Counted from the first letter of the stretch, positions 25,102 through 38,785 are shown. The stretch is 64,000 nt of DNA from Stratiolaelaps scimitus (GCA_019614645.1 JABWDB010000012.1:3906001-3970000), one strand, 5' to 3'. Notes: generated from the letters alone by a model not told the origin. Numbers and translations: made by a program.

Positions 25102-28100
25102 GACGGAGACATTAGAAACGAATCATTTTTGCTGTCAGTGAACGGGTCAAACTGTTTATTAGTTTACCAGCTCAGCATCGTTTATTATCAGATCTAGCCC
25201 AGGCCGTTTCGGCGTCTACATCTCTCTGCAGTCTTGCATTCATCTACGTAAGTTCGTACCGAAGGAGGAACGAACTACCACGCAATCAGTATTGCCTTGT
25301 TCCCATTGCAGTGGCAGTACGGCGACGCACGCATCACACGGTGAACTGGAGGTGTTTGCGCCTGCCCGGAGCGTCCATCCAGGGTGGGGGACCCCACAGT
25401 CCTCTCATCGCTAACGACATGCTATGAGAACGATGCAACTAAAAGTTGCACTGACGAGCATCTCGCATGACATTTCCCTCGCTTAACTAGCTTGCTAGAT
25501 CACTGAGAGGTCGCCATTATAGTAGCAATTTCGGCAGGCGTAAAGTGTCTCTGCACGTAGCCAAAACAGCCGGCAAACATTGCCGTTTGCAATCTGCATT
25601 TTTCCAGCTGCTTGTGTGCTATTGTAACAGCCGTGCTCGGGGTTTGTTCTGCACGAGCTCGAGCATTGTATTATACAATAGGTAAACAGGGCATTGACTC
25701 GCTATCCGATGGTCGCTTTGCCGTCGCGTTTGCCCGCCATCGCGCTGGTTACGGGTTCGGCACGATGCCGTGTCACGGACTCGTCATAGTGTAAAGCTCG
25801 CAAAGCTGTCCGTTCCCTGTGGACTGTTACTCCACAGAACGCCTCGCCAACACCCGGACGATGGTCAGTTGGCTCGCATCGACAGCCGCCTGGCTGACAG
25901 ACACCTCAGCGACCCAGCGAACGCCAACATCGCCACTTCCAACACTTGACGCCGAAGTACTGACCTGCTCTCGGGTAGATAGAGAGAAAGAGACGCTCAA
26001 TGATAGTCTCTGCTGCTTGAGTTGTTGTTGTTGTGGTGGTCGCAACCGAACAGCTAAAAGTGCTGAACATCCCCTCGCGTTGAGGTGTCACGCAAGCATC
26101 TGACGGCGGTCGCGGCTGGGTCCAACAAACCCAGCTCCGAGCCTATTCCACTGCGACGCCACTCGAGTCACCGCTTCACAGCGAGTTGTCGATGATTACA
26201 TTTCATTGCATGACACACGTCAGTAAAGGCCATGGCCAGTGAAGATGTGTGCATCTGCGTGTGAAACGAACTGATAACCGTACACACTACATCGAGTCAA
26301 TGCGCCTCAAACGATCACGGCTTCTGGGACCGCCCGCGGAGTTAGCACGAATTGTTAGATCTGGCGGTGCCAACAGCGATGACAACAGCAACAGCAACAA
26401 CAGCGATGGCAGGGCCGACTGAGTTCGTTGGTGTGAAATTCAAACAGGACGCTCGAAGAGGGACGCCGTGTAACTCCCGGGGACAAAAACGGGCGTGGCA
26501 GCTATTTGAGTAGAGAAGGCATCGGATAACAGCAGCTATAATAGCAATCATGGCCATGATCGTGCTAGTAATCGTCGGCTGATGCCTCGCTGCCCGGTAG
26601 TGGCCTGGCATACACACGCTGCGCAGTTGTTATCGAATGGTTCACGCGATCGGCGGCTTCTTCCCTGTTGCTGCTCATGCAAATGCTGCCACAACAATGA
26701 ATAATTGCTTCCGGGGAAAATCACCTAACGGCTTTCGCACGCTAGACAAACGCGGGTGACAGCACAATGAAGGTGTCGGACTGTGAAAAACAGCCGTGTT
26801 TGTAGGTAGATAGGTATAATAGATAGATTCTGTGAGCTCGCGTTACCTGCTCGAAGGAGATCGTTACCACGATGTCGGTGATAGTCGAATAACACTGTAT
26901 TGCTTTTTTGAGCAAAATAAGTGGACCCTTTTCGAGGAAAGAGTGCATTCACGACGGAGCAGATATCGATGGTAGTAGAATTAGTGAAATTGAACATAGC
27001 TTAATAAGAGGGGGCTTGGAATAAAGTCACAGAGAGATGGCCGATGTCAGAACGACCACGTCGTATCTGTGAACGCTTCCTCTTCGTTTCTTCGGCACAT
27101 TTCTTTTATGGAGGAGGACACAATGCTTGCAGTAACTTGCACTGTCACTGCCTAAGTGGAAGGAACTACGAAGTCCACAGCCGTGTGACACTCGACAGTT
27201 GGACATTGGTTCCGGCGAAACCTCAGTTTGTCCATCAGTATGCAATTTACCCTTATCTCCGGCGAGACATCTATCACCCACCCAAGACATACCTCGATCC
27301 TTACGCTTCCATCAGCTGCCGGCCCGGATCTTAATCATGCAATAGTACCTACTACAGGAGCAGCAGAACGACAGCGTTGTGCTCAACGTGTCAATTGGCC
27401 CTAGCTGTGTCTACCCGCCTGGTGATTCCCACCTCATCAGACGCGTTTTATCCCGCACGGGGACGTCATTCCGCACAATACACCGGTGGACGCCTCTGTA
27501 GCAACGGTGTATAGCGAAACACGCGGTGTCATACGAGATTGGACACAAGTCAAATCTTGACCGATGAACCCAGGCTGGATTTCTGTTGTTTTTCGAGTAG
27601 AGAACACAAATTCGCCGGTCCACCTATATATTTTAAATTACCCATTATGTGACCTTGACATGACACACTCATGTCGCTGAAAGCTACGAGTATAGGCCTC
27701 GTGACTTCCCTGACGACTCTGAGGCTTCCGTTCCGCTCAGCCACTTCAATTCAACCTCGGGCCGGCCAATTCTCATTGTCATTCCTCGTTTTTCTCGTCA
27801 GCAAACAGCCAAGTGAACAGTGCAGATCAACAGGCACTAGGTCCACGGACAGTTGTCTCCAACTGAGGATCGATGTAAGTGACATTTCTCTATTCGTGTA
27901 CATACACCAGCTGGCATATCTACGCATCCCGAGTAGTTCGAGTGTGCGTCGATGGATCGCCAACACCTGACCACTACGACTACATTGAGCAATTCTGCCC
28001 TCATTCGTCGCTGATTGTCATCGACATGAATCGAATCGTAGTATATTGTGCCGCACCCGAACGTCCCAACTGTTCGATGACAGTTGGCGTGACAGCCGTG

Positions 28101-29430
28101 TTAGCGTGCCCGCAACTATTGCGAGGGATAGATTCCAGACACACGGGGTCTTGTTGTTCACGCATACAGCTATCCAATGGACGCTTGAAGGAACGAGTCG
28201 TCAACAAGCATCGGTGTCCCGCTCTATCTCGTTCTCGATGCATTTCCCGTATAACCTAGGCCTCGTACGGTCTGTCCAGCAATCTGTCCGAGGTGAACAA
28301 CCTCTTGCGGTTTCGGCAATGAACAGCTTATAATACTACATCAACCCAATGGGATTTGGTACCGGAACTCGTTTGATTGAGCATACGTCATCCGGATAGT
28401 GTGCAACCAACCTTCGTATCCGACCTCTGCTCTGGAGATGATCTGTTCACAAGGTAATGCTTGTACTAAGCGTAGTCAATTATCACTATTTTCTTCATCA
28501 GGCACAGTTGCCTCTATCGGTGGCAACCGCGTCCGCGGTAGCGTATCGCGCGATGGCCTCCTCCAATATTCCAAACGACGTCGAGAACGTATTATATATG
28601 AAGGGGAAACCTGAAGGATCCTCTGTTGTCCGCTGACGCTAGCTCATCGTTGACCGACGTATCGAGAACGGCCTCGATGGGCATCTACCGGTCACACCGA
28701 GCCATGGTCTGACAATAAGCAGACCGCTATGGAAAGACAACGGGCACAAGCAAGCAGGCAGCAACCACCCGGTTTGTGGTCCACGCATATACTAGAGGTA
28801 TAGAGAAAGTTCTCCCCTTGCTCGGCCGTAGTAGGTAAGGTCCACCAGCCCCGCCCCTGCTTGTGGGCATGTTGAGACTGTCCTCTCTTGATATCGTAAG
28901 GCCCACCTGTAACTCCACGTCACCCGTGGGAAAGCTGGTCGGGTTCAGGCCGACTTGTTTGTCCAGCCTTCACTTTCTTGCTGGCGGTCGCGGTGGGGAT
29001 GTAGACAGCGGTACCGCTATTGTGCCACGTCGAGATAGCCTCGATACTTTCAGCATGACCCATAACACGACACACCCATTGCAGCCAGGTAGGTAGCACA
29101 CAGGGTAAGAGGAGACACTGTGGTCATGGTGTGAACGTTGGGCAACGCGCTGTGTCTGTGTGCGTGCCTGGCCTCGTTCCTGCCTCTTGGCCATCTCGGT
29201 AACACTGACCAAAGACTACGAACACAAGATGACGCGATATCCTCTTTTTCTTCTGTCTTCCTCTTCGTCAGCGTTGTGGGAAAGTTTGTTGGTGTCTCCC
29301 AGATGTCGCTTCCCAAGAGCCCTCCTATTACCTCAACAACGAGATATCGGCATTTTCGTAGTGGCCGTTACGTCCACTGTTTGCAGGATGAGGAGAAAAT
29401 CTTTCGCTGGTTGTTGTCGTACGGATGCAC

Positions 29431-29445
29431 GCAGCAGCAGCAGCA
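29431..29445. repeat. CAG microsatellite
   Basis: Five GCA/CAG units. Confidence 0.85.
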
Positions 29446-29656
29446 CCTCAATGAGGAGCAGGCTCAGCTTACATGAGTAAAGTGGTGGATACGAAGTGAA
29501 GGGTGATCTCAAAAATCCTGTACATACATATAATGTAAAGTAAACATGTTGATGCTTTCTGCATAGCCCAACGAATAAAAGACTATACGCTTCAACGCGT
29601 GACGTCATCCTCGTTCCCTATCATTTAATCCAAGAACGTTTCCTTGGCCATATAAT

Positions 29657-29675
29657 TTATATATATATATATATA
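29657..29675. repeat. TA microsatellite
   Basis: A TA tract of about nine units. A second one (29771-29789) lies about 100 bases to the right. Confidence 0.95.
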
Positions 29676-29770
29676 GGGCGGCAATACTATTATTGCATTC
29701 GCGCACGCACTCTCGTGTGGTGTCATGCACACTAATTGCCCCCGACCGTTGCCAATTCGCTATGCAACGA

Positions 29771-29789
29771 ATATATATATATATATATG
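29771..29789. repeat. AT microsatellite
   Basis: A pure AT tract of about nine units. Confidence 0.95.
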
Positions 29790-30596
29790 TTCCATTGAGT
29801 GCTTTCAAGGCAAGTACTTCCATTTCGAATAAGTAGTTCAATGATGACCTTAAATTCTCAGATCAGGACACCTCTAGCATCTGTGGCAGGACCAATAGCG
29901 TCAGCAGGATTTCGTCAGTCATCATATCGCGAGATACATGCCCTCTGTCCCACACACAAATACACAGACACATGCATAAGCACCCACGAGCACGCACGCA
30001 CCGAAACTCATCGTGTCTCAGTTCCCAACTACCCCCAGATAAGGGGGGGACAGGTATCCCGGCGATGCTCGTTCCTGCCAGCGTCACGAACTAGCGCCGC
30101 CGAGCCAACAACCTCGCCGATGATCCCCAGGCCCGCCAGTCGCCCTGCAGAACGACGAGTTGGATGAGCGGAGGCGGAGATTGTTCACCTCGCCTTCCTC
30201 CTTCGAGCCTTTTTTTTTTGTAGCAAACTTCTTCACCAACCGATGTGGCGATCGCGTGCAGCTCGGACGCTCACTTCGAGTCCGCGCGGCTTCACGGCGA
30301 AATCGGCCCGTCGAACGCGCTCAGGCCATGGTGTCCTGCTCTTCACTGTTCCATGCTCATTGACTCGCTGAGGGGAGGGAGACTCGGCCTCAATAGACTG
30401 TTGGCCTGGCCACGACATCGTGTACTTTGAAATTCAGCAGGCAACTTCAAATTCGCGCGTATCGATCCAAAAAAAAGCATTTATAGAGCTGCTAGCTGGC
30501 GTTGTGGTCATCGAGGCGAAACCTGTCCAGGTATCTTTCTATCGGCCGCTGCCAAAGTTGAAGCACATTCACCATAGAAGAGAATTGAGAGATTGT

Positions 30597-30619
30597 AGAG
30601 AGAGAGAGAGAGAGAGAGA
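30597..30619. repeat. GA microsatellite
   Basis: Eleven pure AG units followed by a short TATATATA. Confidence 0.95.
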
Positions 30620-31169
30620 AGTCAAATATATATACAACATCGGGCCAATGATCGGCCATCACCCCGCCGAGTAATAACGCAGATGATACGTGAGGGATAC
30701 GCCACTGAGTATCGCATTTATCGTCGTGGGTTAGATGCAGCCCCGAGATGTTGCTAATGCTATTCGTTAGTGAACTGAGATAAAGTATATATCTGTGAAC
30801 TATGCGTATCGTTTTCACTTCGCGCCTTTCACGGCACAATGGTCTATCATTTAGGAGCATTTTCTGCTGTAATGATCTGCTATATACCAATTTATTGAAA
30901 AACGAAACAATAGCTAGCTCAGGCCTACCTATCAGTAGTGCTACTCGATTTATATTATGTGATAATTTTCCCTTAGCTCAATACACAACACGTACTCCTA
31001 TCGGATTTGTAAGAATCTGGATATCATATGCACGTGATCCTATTGAGTAATCACAATTATAATACTACTACAACTTCGTGTCGTTGATTGGATATAGCAT
31101 CGTTTTTATTCTGGCTGACTCTCGGCCATAAAATTTTATCGTCAACGATTGCCTTTTTTCATTGCTTCG

Positions 31170-31292
31170 TAAGGCGGGATCCCCCGTTTAAATGTAAATC
31201 TGCAATCTGGTAGGGGTCGAACCCGTGTGTACACCTACGTCCGTTTCCTCCCGTTGCAAGGCAGGTTCACACGAATGCGCACCCACTACGCC
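31170..31292 (-). mobile_element. tRNA-derived short interspersed element (SINE)
   Basis: Read on the minus strand, the element has an A-box-like segment GTAGTGGGTGCGCATTCGTG (rc of about 31268-31287) and a B box GGGTTCGACCCC (31213-31224). The conserved tail GATTTACATTTAAACGGGG follows. The same order and spacing, including GCAA..GAGGA..GAC between the boxes, recurs at 61603-61715, so the two are copies of one family. A and B boxes are the internal RNA polymerase III promoter known from tRNA-derived SINEs. The copy ends near a GGATCCCGCC; no target-site duplication was identified. Confidence 0.65.
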
Positions 31293-32399
31293 GTCGGGTT
31301 CGACGAATGACAGCATCATAAGACAAGTTAGTCGAATCGTGGGAAGCCTTCCCGCGAGTCTGACTGCTCACTTTTGTTATTATTATACAATATATATACA
31401 AGAGGGAACGTAGTCCCTATGCGCACATTGTATACGACGGAAGCATGATCGTCGTAGGCGGTTATGGAACACAGTCGATTAGTATATGGACGCAGGTCGA
31501 CCAATCCAATTGAATAATCTCTATTTGGAGGATCAATAGAGTACCTCGAAGTGGCACAGAATCATTCAAAGCTTCGATTCGTGGCCTTCTAATTGCTTGG
31601 AATCGACGGTTCTTTCCGGCTATCACAGTATCATGCACTGTAGGCTGAAGATGAGAGACGTGAACAGTGTGATGGAGTTATAGACACTGTCGAAAGCCTT
31701 TGCAAAGTCGACGAAACAATCCAGCGTTCTCTGTTTCGACCTACTCTCGGCGCATATACGCACTACGTATTCGCAGTGAGTACAAGTCCCGACGAAATGA
31801 AGTTTGCGCCATCGATGAACACGACTATGGAACGGAAGTATTGTTGCATCTGATGGACGGGCGCGTCGAAGTCCGCTCGACAGTGAGGGTTCAGCCGGCG
31901 GTCCCCGTTCCCTTGTACAGCCTCCTATAGCGGTCCGAGCCTAGCAATATAAGGCTGCGACGACCACCCCATCTCATTGCCTTCTGGCAGGAGCACTCCT
32001 TCCTCCTAGGGAGGGTTGGCTGTCGAGTTTGCTAGTGACGGCCAACCTTCCACGTGGGAGATTGAAGGTGAACAGCAGCGCGTAGAGGCGAGATGGCCAA
32101 AAGATGGACGAGGCATCTGACTGGATTGGCATTGGCCTGTAGCACCGTCCAACGCAGGGCAGGCTCACAAGGCGCCGGCCCTTCTAGATATGTTCCCCCT
32201 GATTTGTTCCATCCCGTTCCCCCTATTCGTGTTGAGCGACGGACGCTGCCTGAACGAGAGCCGCCGGTGGGTGGCGGCCCTTGGCGCAGTTCCGTCACCG
32301 TCAAAGCTGACTCCTCGCCGCCACGAGAGCTGTTCCGTCACTGCCTGCACGGCAGCTAGCCCACCGCGCTGTTCCATGACGGATCATCGGGCATAGTTC

Positions 32400-32416
32400 G
32401 GCGGCGGCGGCGGCGG
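32400..32416. repeat. GGC microsatellite
   Basis: About six GCG units. Confidence 0.9.
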
Positions 32417-32591
32417 AGTAGGCCTCAGTAGAAAGAGGCGAGTTGGTGAACTCGGGCCAACCTGCTTGCTTGCAGCCATCGCAGGCTGCTTCCACTCGGT
32501 ACCCCGGTCTCCTGCAGATGCAGAACTGCAGACGCCTCTTTGAGAGGAAGGAGCTAGACGAGCTGAGTGTTCTTCACTAGTCTATCCCCTC

Positions 32592-32618
32592 CTCTCTCTC
32601 TCTCTCTCTCTCTCTCTT
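32592..32618. repeat. CT microsatellite
   Basis: Thirteen pure CT units, the longest TC/GA tract in the window. Confidence 0.95.
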
Positions 32619-33568
32619 GGTAACCTGCGTCTGCGCCAACAGCACATTGAGCACTTTCTGCCTGCCTATGCTCAAGGGACACGAGAGGCAGGCGGGCCAG
32701 CTCTTCGGCGGGCCGCAGCATTTTGCATGACGGTTGTTGGAGGCATTACGCTTCCGCTGAGGATTTATGAGCAGCAAACACAAATCGGACGGTGGACAAC
32801 AAAGAACCCGAAAGCAGACGGTGTCCATTGCCTATCATAGAACACTCAATTCTTGACAGTGTTGTTGCGGGTTGTCGTAGGGATGAGCAAGATACCGAAA
32901 CAAAAATGGATTATCTTCCAAGAGAGGCTCAGCACGAGAGCGCCTACTGCAAAGCAGAACGATAACTCGACGATATCACTAGATAACCGCCATTCTAGGT
33001 AAGTCGATACCGCGGCTGTACAGGAACCATAGGGAGAGGGCACTAGAAGGGTGTTGCCCAACGACGCTTACATTGATTGGCCTACGGCATCGTCCGCCCT
33101 CATGGACGCTACTCACACCACTCAAGCTAAGTTGAAGCTTGAAGCACTTCGGCTTCCATCAGCAGCAGCCAGGGTGATTACCCTCCGCCATTCCATTGGA
33201 TATAATCCATGCCGATTGCTCGTTCTCGTTGTTGTTCATGACGCTGTTGCTGGCACAACTGCTGCTGTTAGACGGTACTGTTGTTGGACAATCTTGATGT
33301 TGCTGCTGCTGCTGGATGACTTCGTGACTGACGTGGCTGGCCGGTTACCCCGTGGTGGTCGCGATGAACACGACAGAAATGCATCTCCATCATCGTGGCG
33401 CGTATGTCCACGAGTGAGTTCCTCACTGACGGACTGGCTGAGTGAGTAACTGACGGAAAAAACTAGCGACAGGAGTGTAATAGAAGAATCGGAGAAGAAT
33501 CACCACAGGGAACGCGAGTCAACCGCCGAGCCGGCAGGGATCTTCGTGGCACCTCATCATACTCAAAG

Positions 33569-33592
33569 AACAACAACAGCAGCAGCAGCAGA
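33569..33592. repeat. CAA/CAG microsatellite
   Basis: About eight CAA then CAG units. Confidence 0.9.
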
Positions 33593-34469
33593 GCTTCAAG
33601 CGGTTGGAGCACCGCAATAGGGCATAGGGCATCCCAGTGCCGAATCACCAGCGCCGAGATTCATCGCCCTGCTGTTCGCCTGCTCACGCGTTTAGGATAA
33701 CAGCGATGGACGAGAGATGCAGCGCTTTTCATGGGGGTCGGCGGTTCTGCTGGCCATCATGGTGACGGTGGGTAGGTCCATCGTCATCTATCCCAGAGAG
33801 ATCACTCGATCACTTTGAGAGTAGTAGTCCACCACAGCCACCACCGCCCCATTTTATTCCATCGGTCATTTTCAGATCCCTGAAGCCAAAGCCCATCAAA
33901 ACGCCAGCCATTCACAGCCAGCTGAGACAGGTAATAGGGGCCGGGTTCTAGCTACGACTTATTACTCTGTGCCATACTTCTATGATAGTGGATGCAGCAC
34001 CTCACACGCAGATCGTTTTCAGCTGCGATGAATGATCAGAAGGGTCGCTCGTGTAGGCTCCGAGATGAGACAGAAATGACATTAACTCATCGGCTGCGCG
34101 CGCGTAGGTTTCAACGAAACAACATTGTGATGCCTAGAAGGGTAGATCCATGAAGGATCACATCGAACAATTTTGCTTATGTCGAATTTTAGCTTCATTG
34201 TATCGTCTACGATCGATCGACCCTCGACGTTTGCTGTAGCCGGGGTATTGCACATTCTGTGTACTTCATTTAATTTGCGAATACGAACAATCGGCGCAAA
34301 AACGACACACTCTACATTGATTTATGAGTTACCACGATCGCCTCGATCGATATCGTTCAACTATTTGTGTTGCTATTTAGTACCTTAAATAGACATCATT
34401 ATGTACTAGTAAACGAGGAATAGGTGAAAATATTTCGCTGAGAAAACGTTCATAGCTTTCGCATGGGGT

Positions 34470-34500
34470 TGTTACGGTCCCTTTTCGAGCACCCTGTAGA
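34470..34500. mobile_element. Possible mariner/Tc1-type transposon end
   Basis: The sequence GGTCCCTTTTCGAGCACCCT followed by GTA has the form of a right terminal repeat: read from the other strand it is TACAGGGTGCTCGAAAAGGG. This resembles mariner/Tc1 termini flanked by a TA target. No partner end or transposase frame was found by eye. Confidence 0.3.
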
Positions 34501-34787
34501 TTTTGCGAGGCTCCACTTTGAGTTATCGGAGTTCCAGCCGGGCGAGTTCATTCCCGTTAGAACGTGTCGAGTCGATAAGGCTCTGAATAAGTAGTAGATA
34601 TGTATAATATCGGAAATAGGACTTCCAACATTAGCTTCCAGTATGATAGGCGTTTACCAGGTAATAGCTCCCTCGTCCATTGTATAGCAAACATAATCAA
34701 TCGAATTTTGCTGTCAAAAATAGAGAACTACGCATAGGCAGCGAGACACACATGTGGCTTCATGGCAGGCACTGTTGGCCTTTCAGA

Positions 34788-34804
34788 TTATATATATATA
34801 TATA
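34788..34804. repeat. TA microsatellite
   Basis: A pure TA tract of about eight units that abuts the inverted repeat at 34808. Confidence 0.95.
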
Positions 34805-34807
34805 CAC

Positions 34808-34880
34808 CGGATTGATTAAAAAGCAAATTCCTATAAATATGTAGATATATATATATATTTATTTTTAATCAATCAGTCCG
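34808..34880. repeat. Inverted repeat around an AT-rich core
   Basis: GATTGATTAAAAA (34810-34822) is matched by TTTTTAATCAATC (34862-34874), and the outer CGGA pairs with TCCG (34877-34880) after a two-base slip. The core holds an AT microsatellite. It looks like a small foldback or miniature element of about 70 bases. Confidence 0.7.
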
Positions 34881-35214
34881 ACTCTATACCAAGCAGACGG
34901 GGGGAGCACCTTTACGAACTCAACAACAGCCGCTGGTGCCACCACCACCGCCATAAGTAAAACCACCGCCATGCCCGAGAACTAACAAATTAAGGATTCT
35001 ACTATTATTATTATGATAATTATTAAAATCGCCGAGCCCACCTACGTATGATTTGTGCGTCTATCTGCCGGAGTGATTGGACATCTTCCGTCAGAGTCCA
35101 TGTTTGTGTCATGATGATGACTCATTTTGCTTCAACGAAACGAGATGAGATAGAATGAACTTGACGATGACTTTGCAAATGATGGATCACTACCCATTAT
35201 TGGCTTGTTGTTGT

Positions 35215-35234
35215 AGTAGCAGCAGTAGTAGTAG

Positions 35235-35273
<39 letters not shown>
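35215..35273. repeat. Compound AGT, TA and GT microsatellite
   Basis: AGC/AGT units pass directly into nine TA units (35235-35253) and then into ten GT units (35254-35273) without a spacer. Confidence 0.95.
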
Positions 35274-35867
35274 CAGAGATATTACCTGTGCTCGTCATGG
35301 TCCCAGTGGCGGAGTAGCAATGATGTGGCGGTCAGCGATTGACGCTGGTTGCTACTACAGATGCTGTAGTACATATGTATATTGTAGCGATGGCGGCATC
35401 CGCTGTTGACGGCAGAGGCGGCCTTTTCGTCGTAGGAGCGTCATTGTGAAGCCTTCGTTGCCGTTCGCGTTGTCCACCCTGTTCAGCAGGAGATGATTCC
35501 CGCCTCAGATTCGTCCGCTGGATGGATGAACGAACGCGACAGCTATAATAGATAGGCGGATAGATAGATGAGCGGTAGCTGGAGGATATAATGGTGTTGA
35601 TACACAGCATCGCGTAGACGACCACTACTTCTGCTGCTGCTCCTGCTGCTGTTGTTGTTGTTTGGGAACAAGCCACGTTGTCGGCCAATGCAATGGCATA
35701 GGGATTCATCGGTCGGTGTTCCATTCTCGGCCTGTCTGCTCTCTGTTTCTCGCTCTCTGTCTCTCTCTGTTTGGCTCTGCAGCAGCAGGACACAGTTGTT
35801 CTTGTTGTAGTCTCCTTGTGTGCGGTCGTCAACTTCGGTTGTCAACCGCCGTTGTCGTTTTCAATGC

Positions 35868-35893
35868 CAACCAACCAACGAACCAACCAACCG
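35868..35893. repeat. AACC tetranucleotide repeat
   Basis: Six CCAA units with one CGAA variant. Confidence 0.9.
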
Positions 35894-35944
35894 ACTCTCT
35901 CCACCGTCAACTTGGGTCAGTTCGCTTCGTCAATCACAATCACG

Positions 35945-35970
35945 ATATATATAAATATATATATATATAT
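35945..35970. repeat. AT microsatellite
   Basis: An AT tract with one AAA interruption. Confidence 0.9.
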
Positions 35971-36245
35971 GATGATCGTCATTTGAATGCATCTGCCCGG
36001 AGAGCCGTCATACGTTGAACGCACTTTATAATCACATCAATAGACGGCGGATAATAAATATATGATGAATAGATCTATAATGATTAATGATGGATGAAGA
36101 TTGCTTGATGGACGGTAGTACCAGGAGGAAAAAAGAAATTTCGTTGCGCAGCTCCTATTCGATTTATGCATTATAGTTGTCAATTAGTTAATGAATTATT
36201 TATATTATAGTTAGTTCATTTTCGAATTGACTACTACTTAGCCTA

Positions 36246-36270
36246 AATAACAACAACAACAATAATAATA
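36246..36270. repeat. CAA/TAA microsatellite
   Basis: About eight units that change from CAA to TAA. Confidence 0.9.
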
Positions 36271-37080
36271 CTAATATAAGAAGTGATTATAACAAGTACG
36301 AAGAAATACACATGTTGAGTAGCCATCGCCAATACGGTTCTTCTGTGATAAGTTCGCATCAGTTAAAGATGCACTTTCTCCAGACAATATGAATGTAAAT
36401 TGCTTCTATAAAGGTAAGAACATTATCGTTGTACTGTGAGACCACCTTGGCATCTGTATGGGACAGTGGATTTGAGGCGATAGCGAAAAATGCAAACGAA
36501 TCGCGTCGTTCTCAAAGATTTCTCACTAGTTATAAATCAATGTCAGTCAACTTAACTGAAACTATGCTTAAGGTGCCACTGACTATTCACCACTCCGGAA
36601 CGGCCAACATGGTTGATGAGTCTGCATAAACCTATAATATGTATGGTGCTAAAATGTTGTGGCCTGAAACTCTGGATGGGATCTCGTGACAAGACGGAAA
36701 ATAATATATATATTTTTTTATATTTTTGGCCCAACGTTGAATTTGAATGAATTATTATCATACGTTATTAAACAGCAAGCCATTTTCGTTAGCAGCCGTA
36801 GACTCTCCTATGTGGCCGACAGCCAGCCATCCTCGACTTAATCTCTTCTGCTCAGCGAAAACGTAGTCACTATGACCAAACCTATAAATATATATATATG
36901 TACATCGTGAGGGTCATGAGCGTTTGCCGCGCACATGCCAGTGACGGCTGAATACCCAGAGATAATTTAAGGTCCATCAGAGAGCATCGCCGTAGAGTAA
37001 CGGTCGCGTGCCAAATCCTATGAGAAAAGCATTCGTTCGGGGACGATTCCTATCATCAGACGAACGACTGTTGTGGCCTG

Positions 37081-37082
<2 letters not shown>

Positions 37083-37116
<34 letters not shown>
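37083..37116. repeat. AT microsatellite
   Basis: About seventeen pure AT units, the second longest AT tract in the window. Confidence 0.95.
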
Positions 37117-37118
<2 letters not shown>

Positions 37119-37184
37119 GTATCGATTCCGCGTCGATGCGAGTGGAAATAAACCCATCCGTCAGCAGGCGTATCTGACACCGAT

Positions 37185-37290
37185 CATCGAAGCTAGGAAT
37201 CGCGTCCCGGGTAACAACACTTGGTCACTTTCCCCTGTCATTTTTGATAAGCATTCGTTAACTGTGGATTCTTGCCAGGTACGAGTCGGA
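37185..37290 (+). mobile_element. Dispersed repeat with shared tail, copy 1
   Basis: GGATTCTTGCCAGGTACGAG (37266-37285) is nearly identical to GATTCTTGCCAGGCACGAGT at 58719-58738. Both copies have a B-box-like segment some 60-75 bases before this tail (here AGGAATCGCGTCCC). This suggests a second tRNA-related short element, or two diverged copies of another repeat. Confidence 0.4.
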
Positions 37291-37579
37291 TGAAAAATCT
37301 AGTAAATGTGGGTCCGACAGTCCTCGTAGCGATAAGCCTAGCGCAGTCTGCTGGGCGTAGCGAGTTTGTTGACGGATCTGTGTGCGGGATTATTTCATAT
37401 CACGCAAGGCGAAAGAGATGAGTCTAAAATTAAGGTTCACTTGAGACAGATCAGTTGATGCATTCGAGACCGACGGAGCGCCCAGAACGAATTCAGCAAA
37501 AATACAGGTGGCATGCTGTCACACATTTATTGCGCCATCTGCTAGGTTTCCCTAATGGAATACACGCGTATATCTATAC

Positions 37580-37604
37580 ATATATTATATATATATATAT
37601 ATAT
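37580..37604. repeat. AT microsatellite
   Basis: An AT tract with one TT step near its left end. Confidence 0.9.
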
Positions 37605-38769
37605 TCGGACTGTCCCAAGCTAAAAAAAAGTCAGTAGGTGCTTAAACAATATTTACCTCTCTTAGTGGTTTATCATAACGAGCGTCCTATGTTCGCCTCA
37701 GGGACAATCAGTTAAATTTTTGAACAAGTGTAAATTACTATGTGCATTTGTTGTAGCTGATATCATGTTTCGATGTGAAATCGCTAGTCAATGAGAGATC
37801 ACAGAGAAATATCATCATTGGGAGATGGGCTGGAGAAACCGCCGGCCTCAAAAGCCGCAAAAGTCCAGTCCAGATTCGTGAAGGCATTAAGGGCAGAACA
37901 AACGTGCGAACACAGCGGCCGTCTTCGGAGCATAACCGATGGCTGAAGACCTGAGCATCATCGGCCTCTCGTCCCCGGTGGCTCTGTGTCCGCGGTGGTT
38001 GTGCCTTGCACGATCGGTGCACACAATTCGAAAGACTCGTTTCTTATAACTCGTGTCAACAGCAACCATAGCTTCCATGTATAAAAATGACGGTACAACA
38101 TTATTCGTCAGTTTCGTTACGTGCAAATGCGTCTATCATATTTCGCTACGACGAGGAAAGGACACGATCTTCGGGCTCCTTTATCGCCTATCTAGGCACT
38201 GACGTACGCGACGTCATTCGAAGGCTCAAATTGGTGTTAGCGCCAATGCGTGTTGTGTGACGAATCCCTCGTACGAGTGTGCTGTTGAAATGTCGAAGCG
38301 AACACGATTTCAGAGGCACGCCATATCAAAAGCCGAATGACAAAACCCGCAGAGTCGTCACGCCTTTGTCGCTTAACACCGTTGTCGCATCCTCATTTGA
38401 GCTCTATCGATCCTTAGTAAGGAGTAACCTGATTGCCCCTGGCACGCGGCCATTGTCCTCTCTTGGTTAAATGAGGAAGCAACGAGATAGACAATGACAT
38501 GGACGCATTGGCTTTTTTTCTCGCGTTACCCAGCCACCGATTTGTTCGTTGGGTTCGGGCGATTCGCATTCGATTCGCACCGCCGCGGACATGTCGCTCA
38601 TACCGTGAACCAGATATAAAACTCTGATATCATGAGCCTGATACTCGGTTCCCATGGGCAACAGACAGCCACAGTGGAGTGTTTGCTGAGACAGCATTTT
38701 AAACCTATCCGAAAATATTACGGTGATTTAAACAAACGCAGCACCAGTACATAAGCATTGTTTACGCTT

Positions 38770-38785
38770 GTATATATATATATAT
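38770..38785. repeat. TA microsatellite
   Basis: A pure TA tract of about eight units. Confidence 0.9.

Noticed and set aside
38279..38470. Plus-strand frame with a consensus donor (TTA then GTAAGG)
   Set aside because: A second frame is equally open over the left half, and no convincing acceptor was found.
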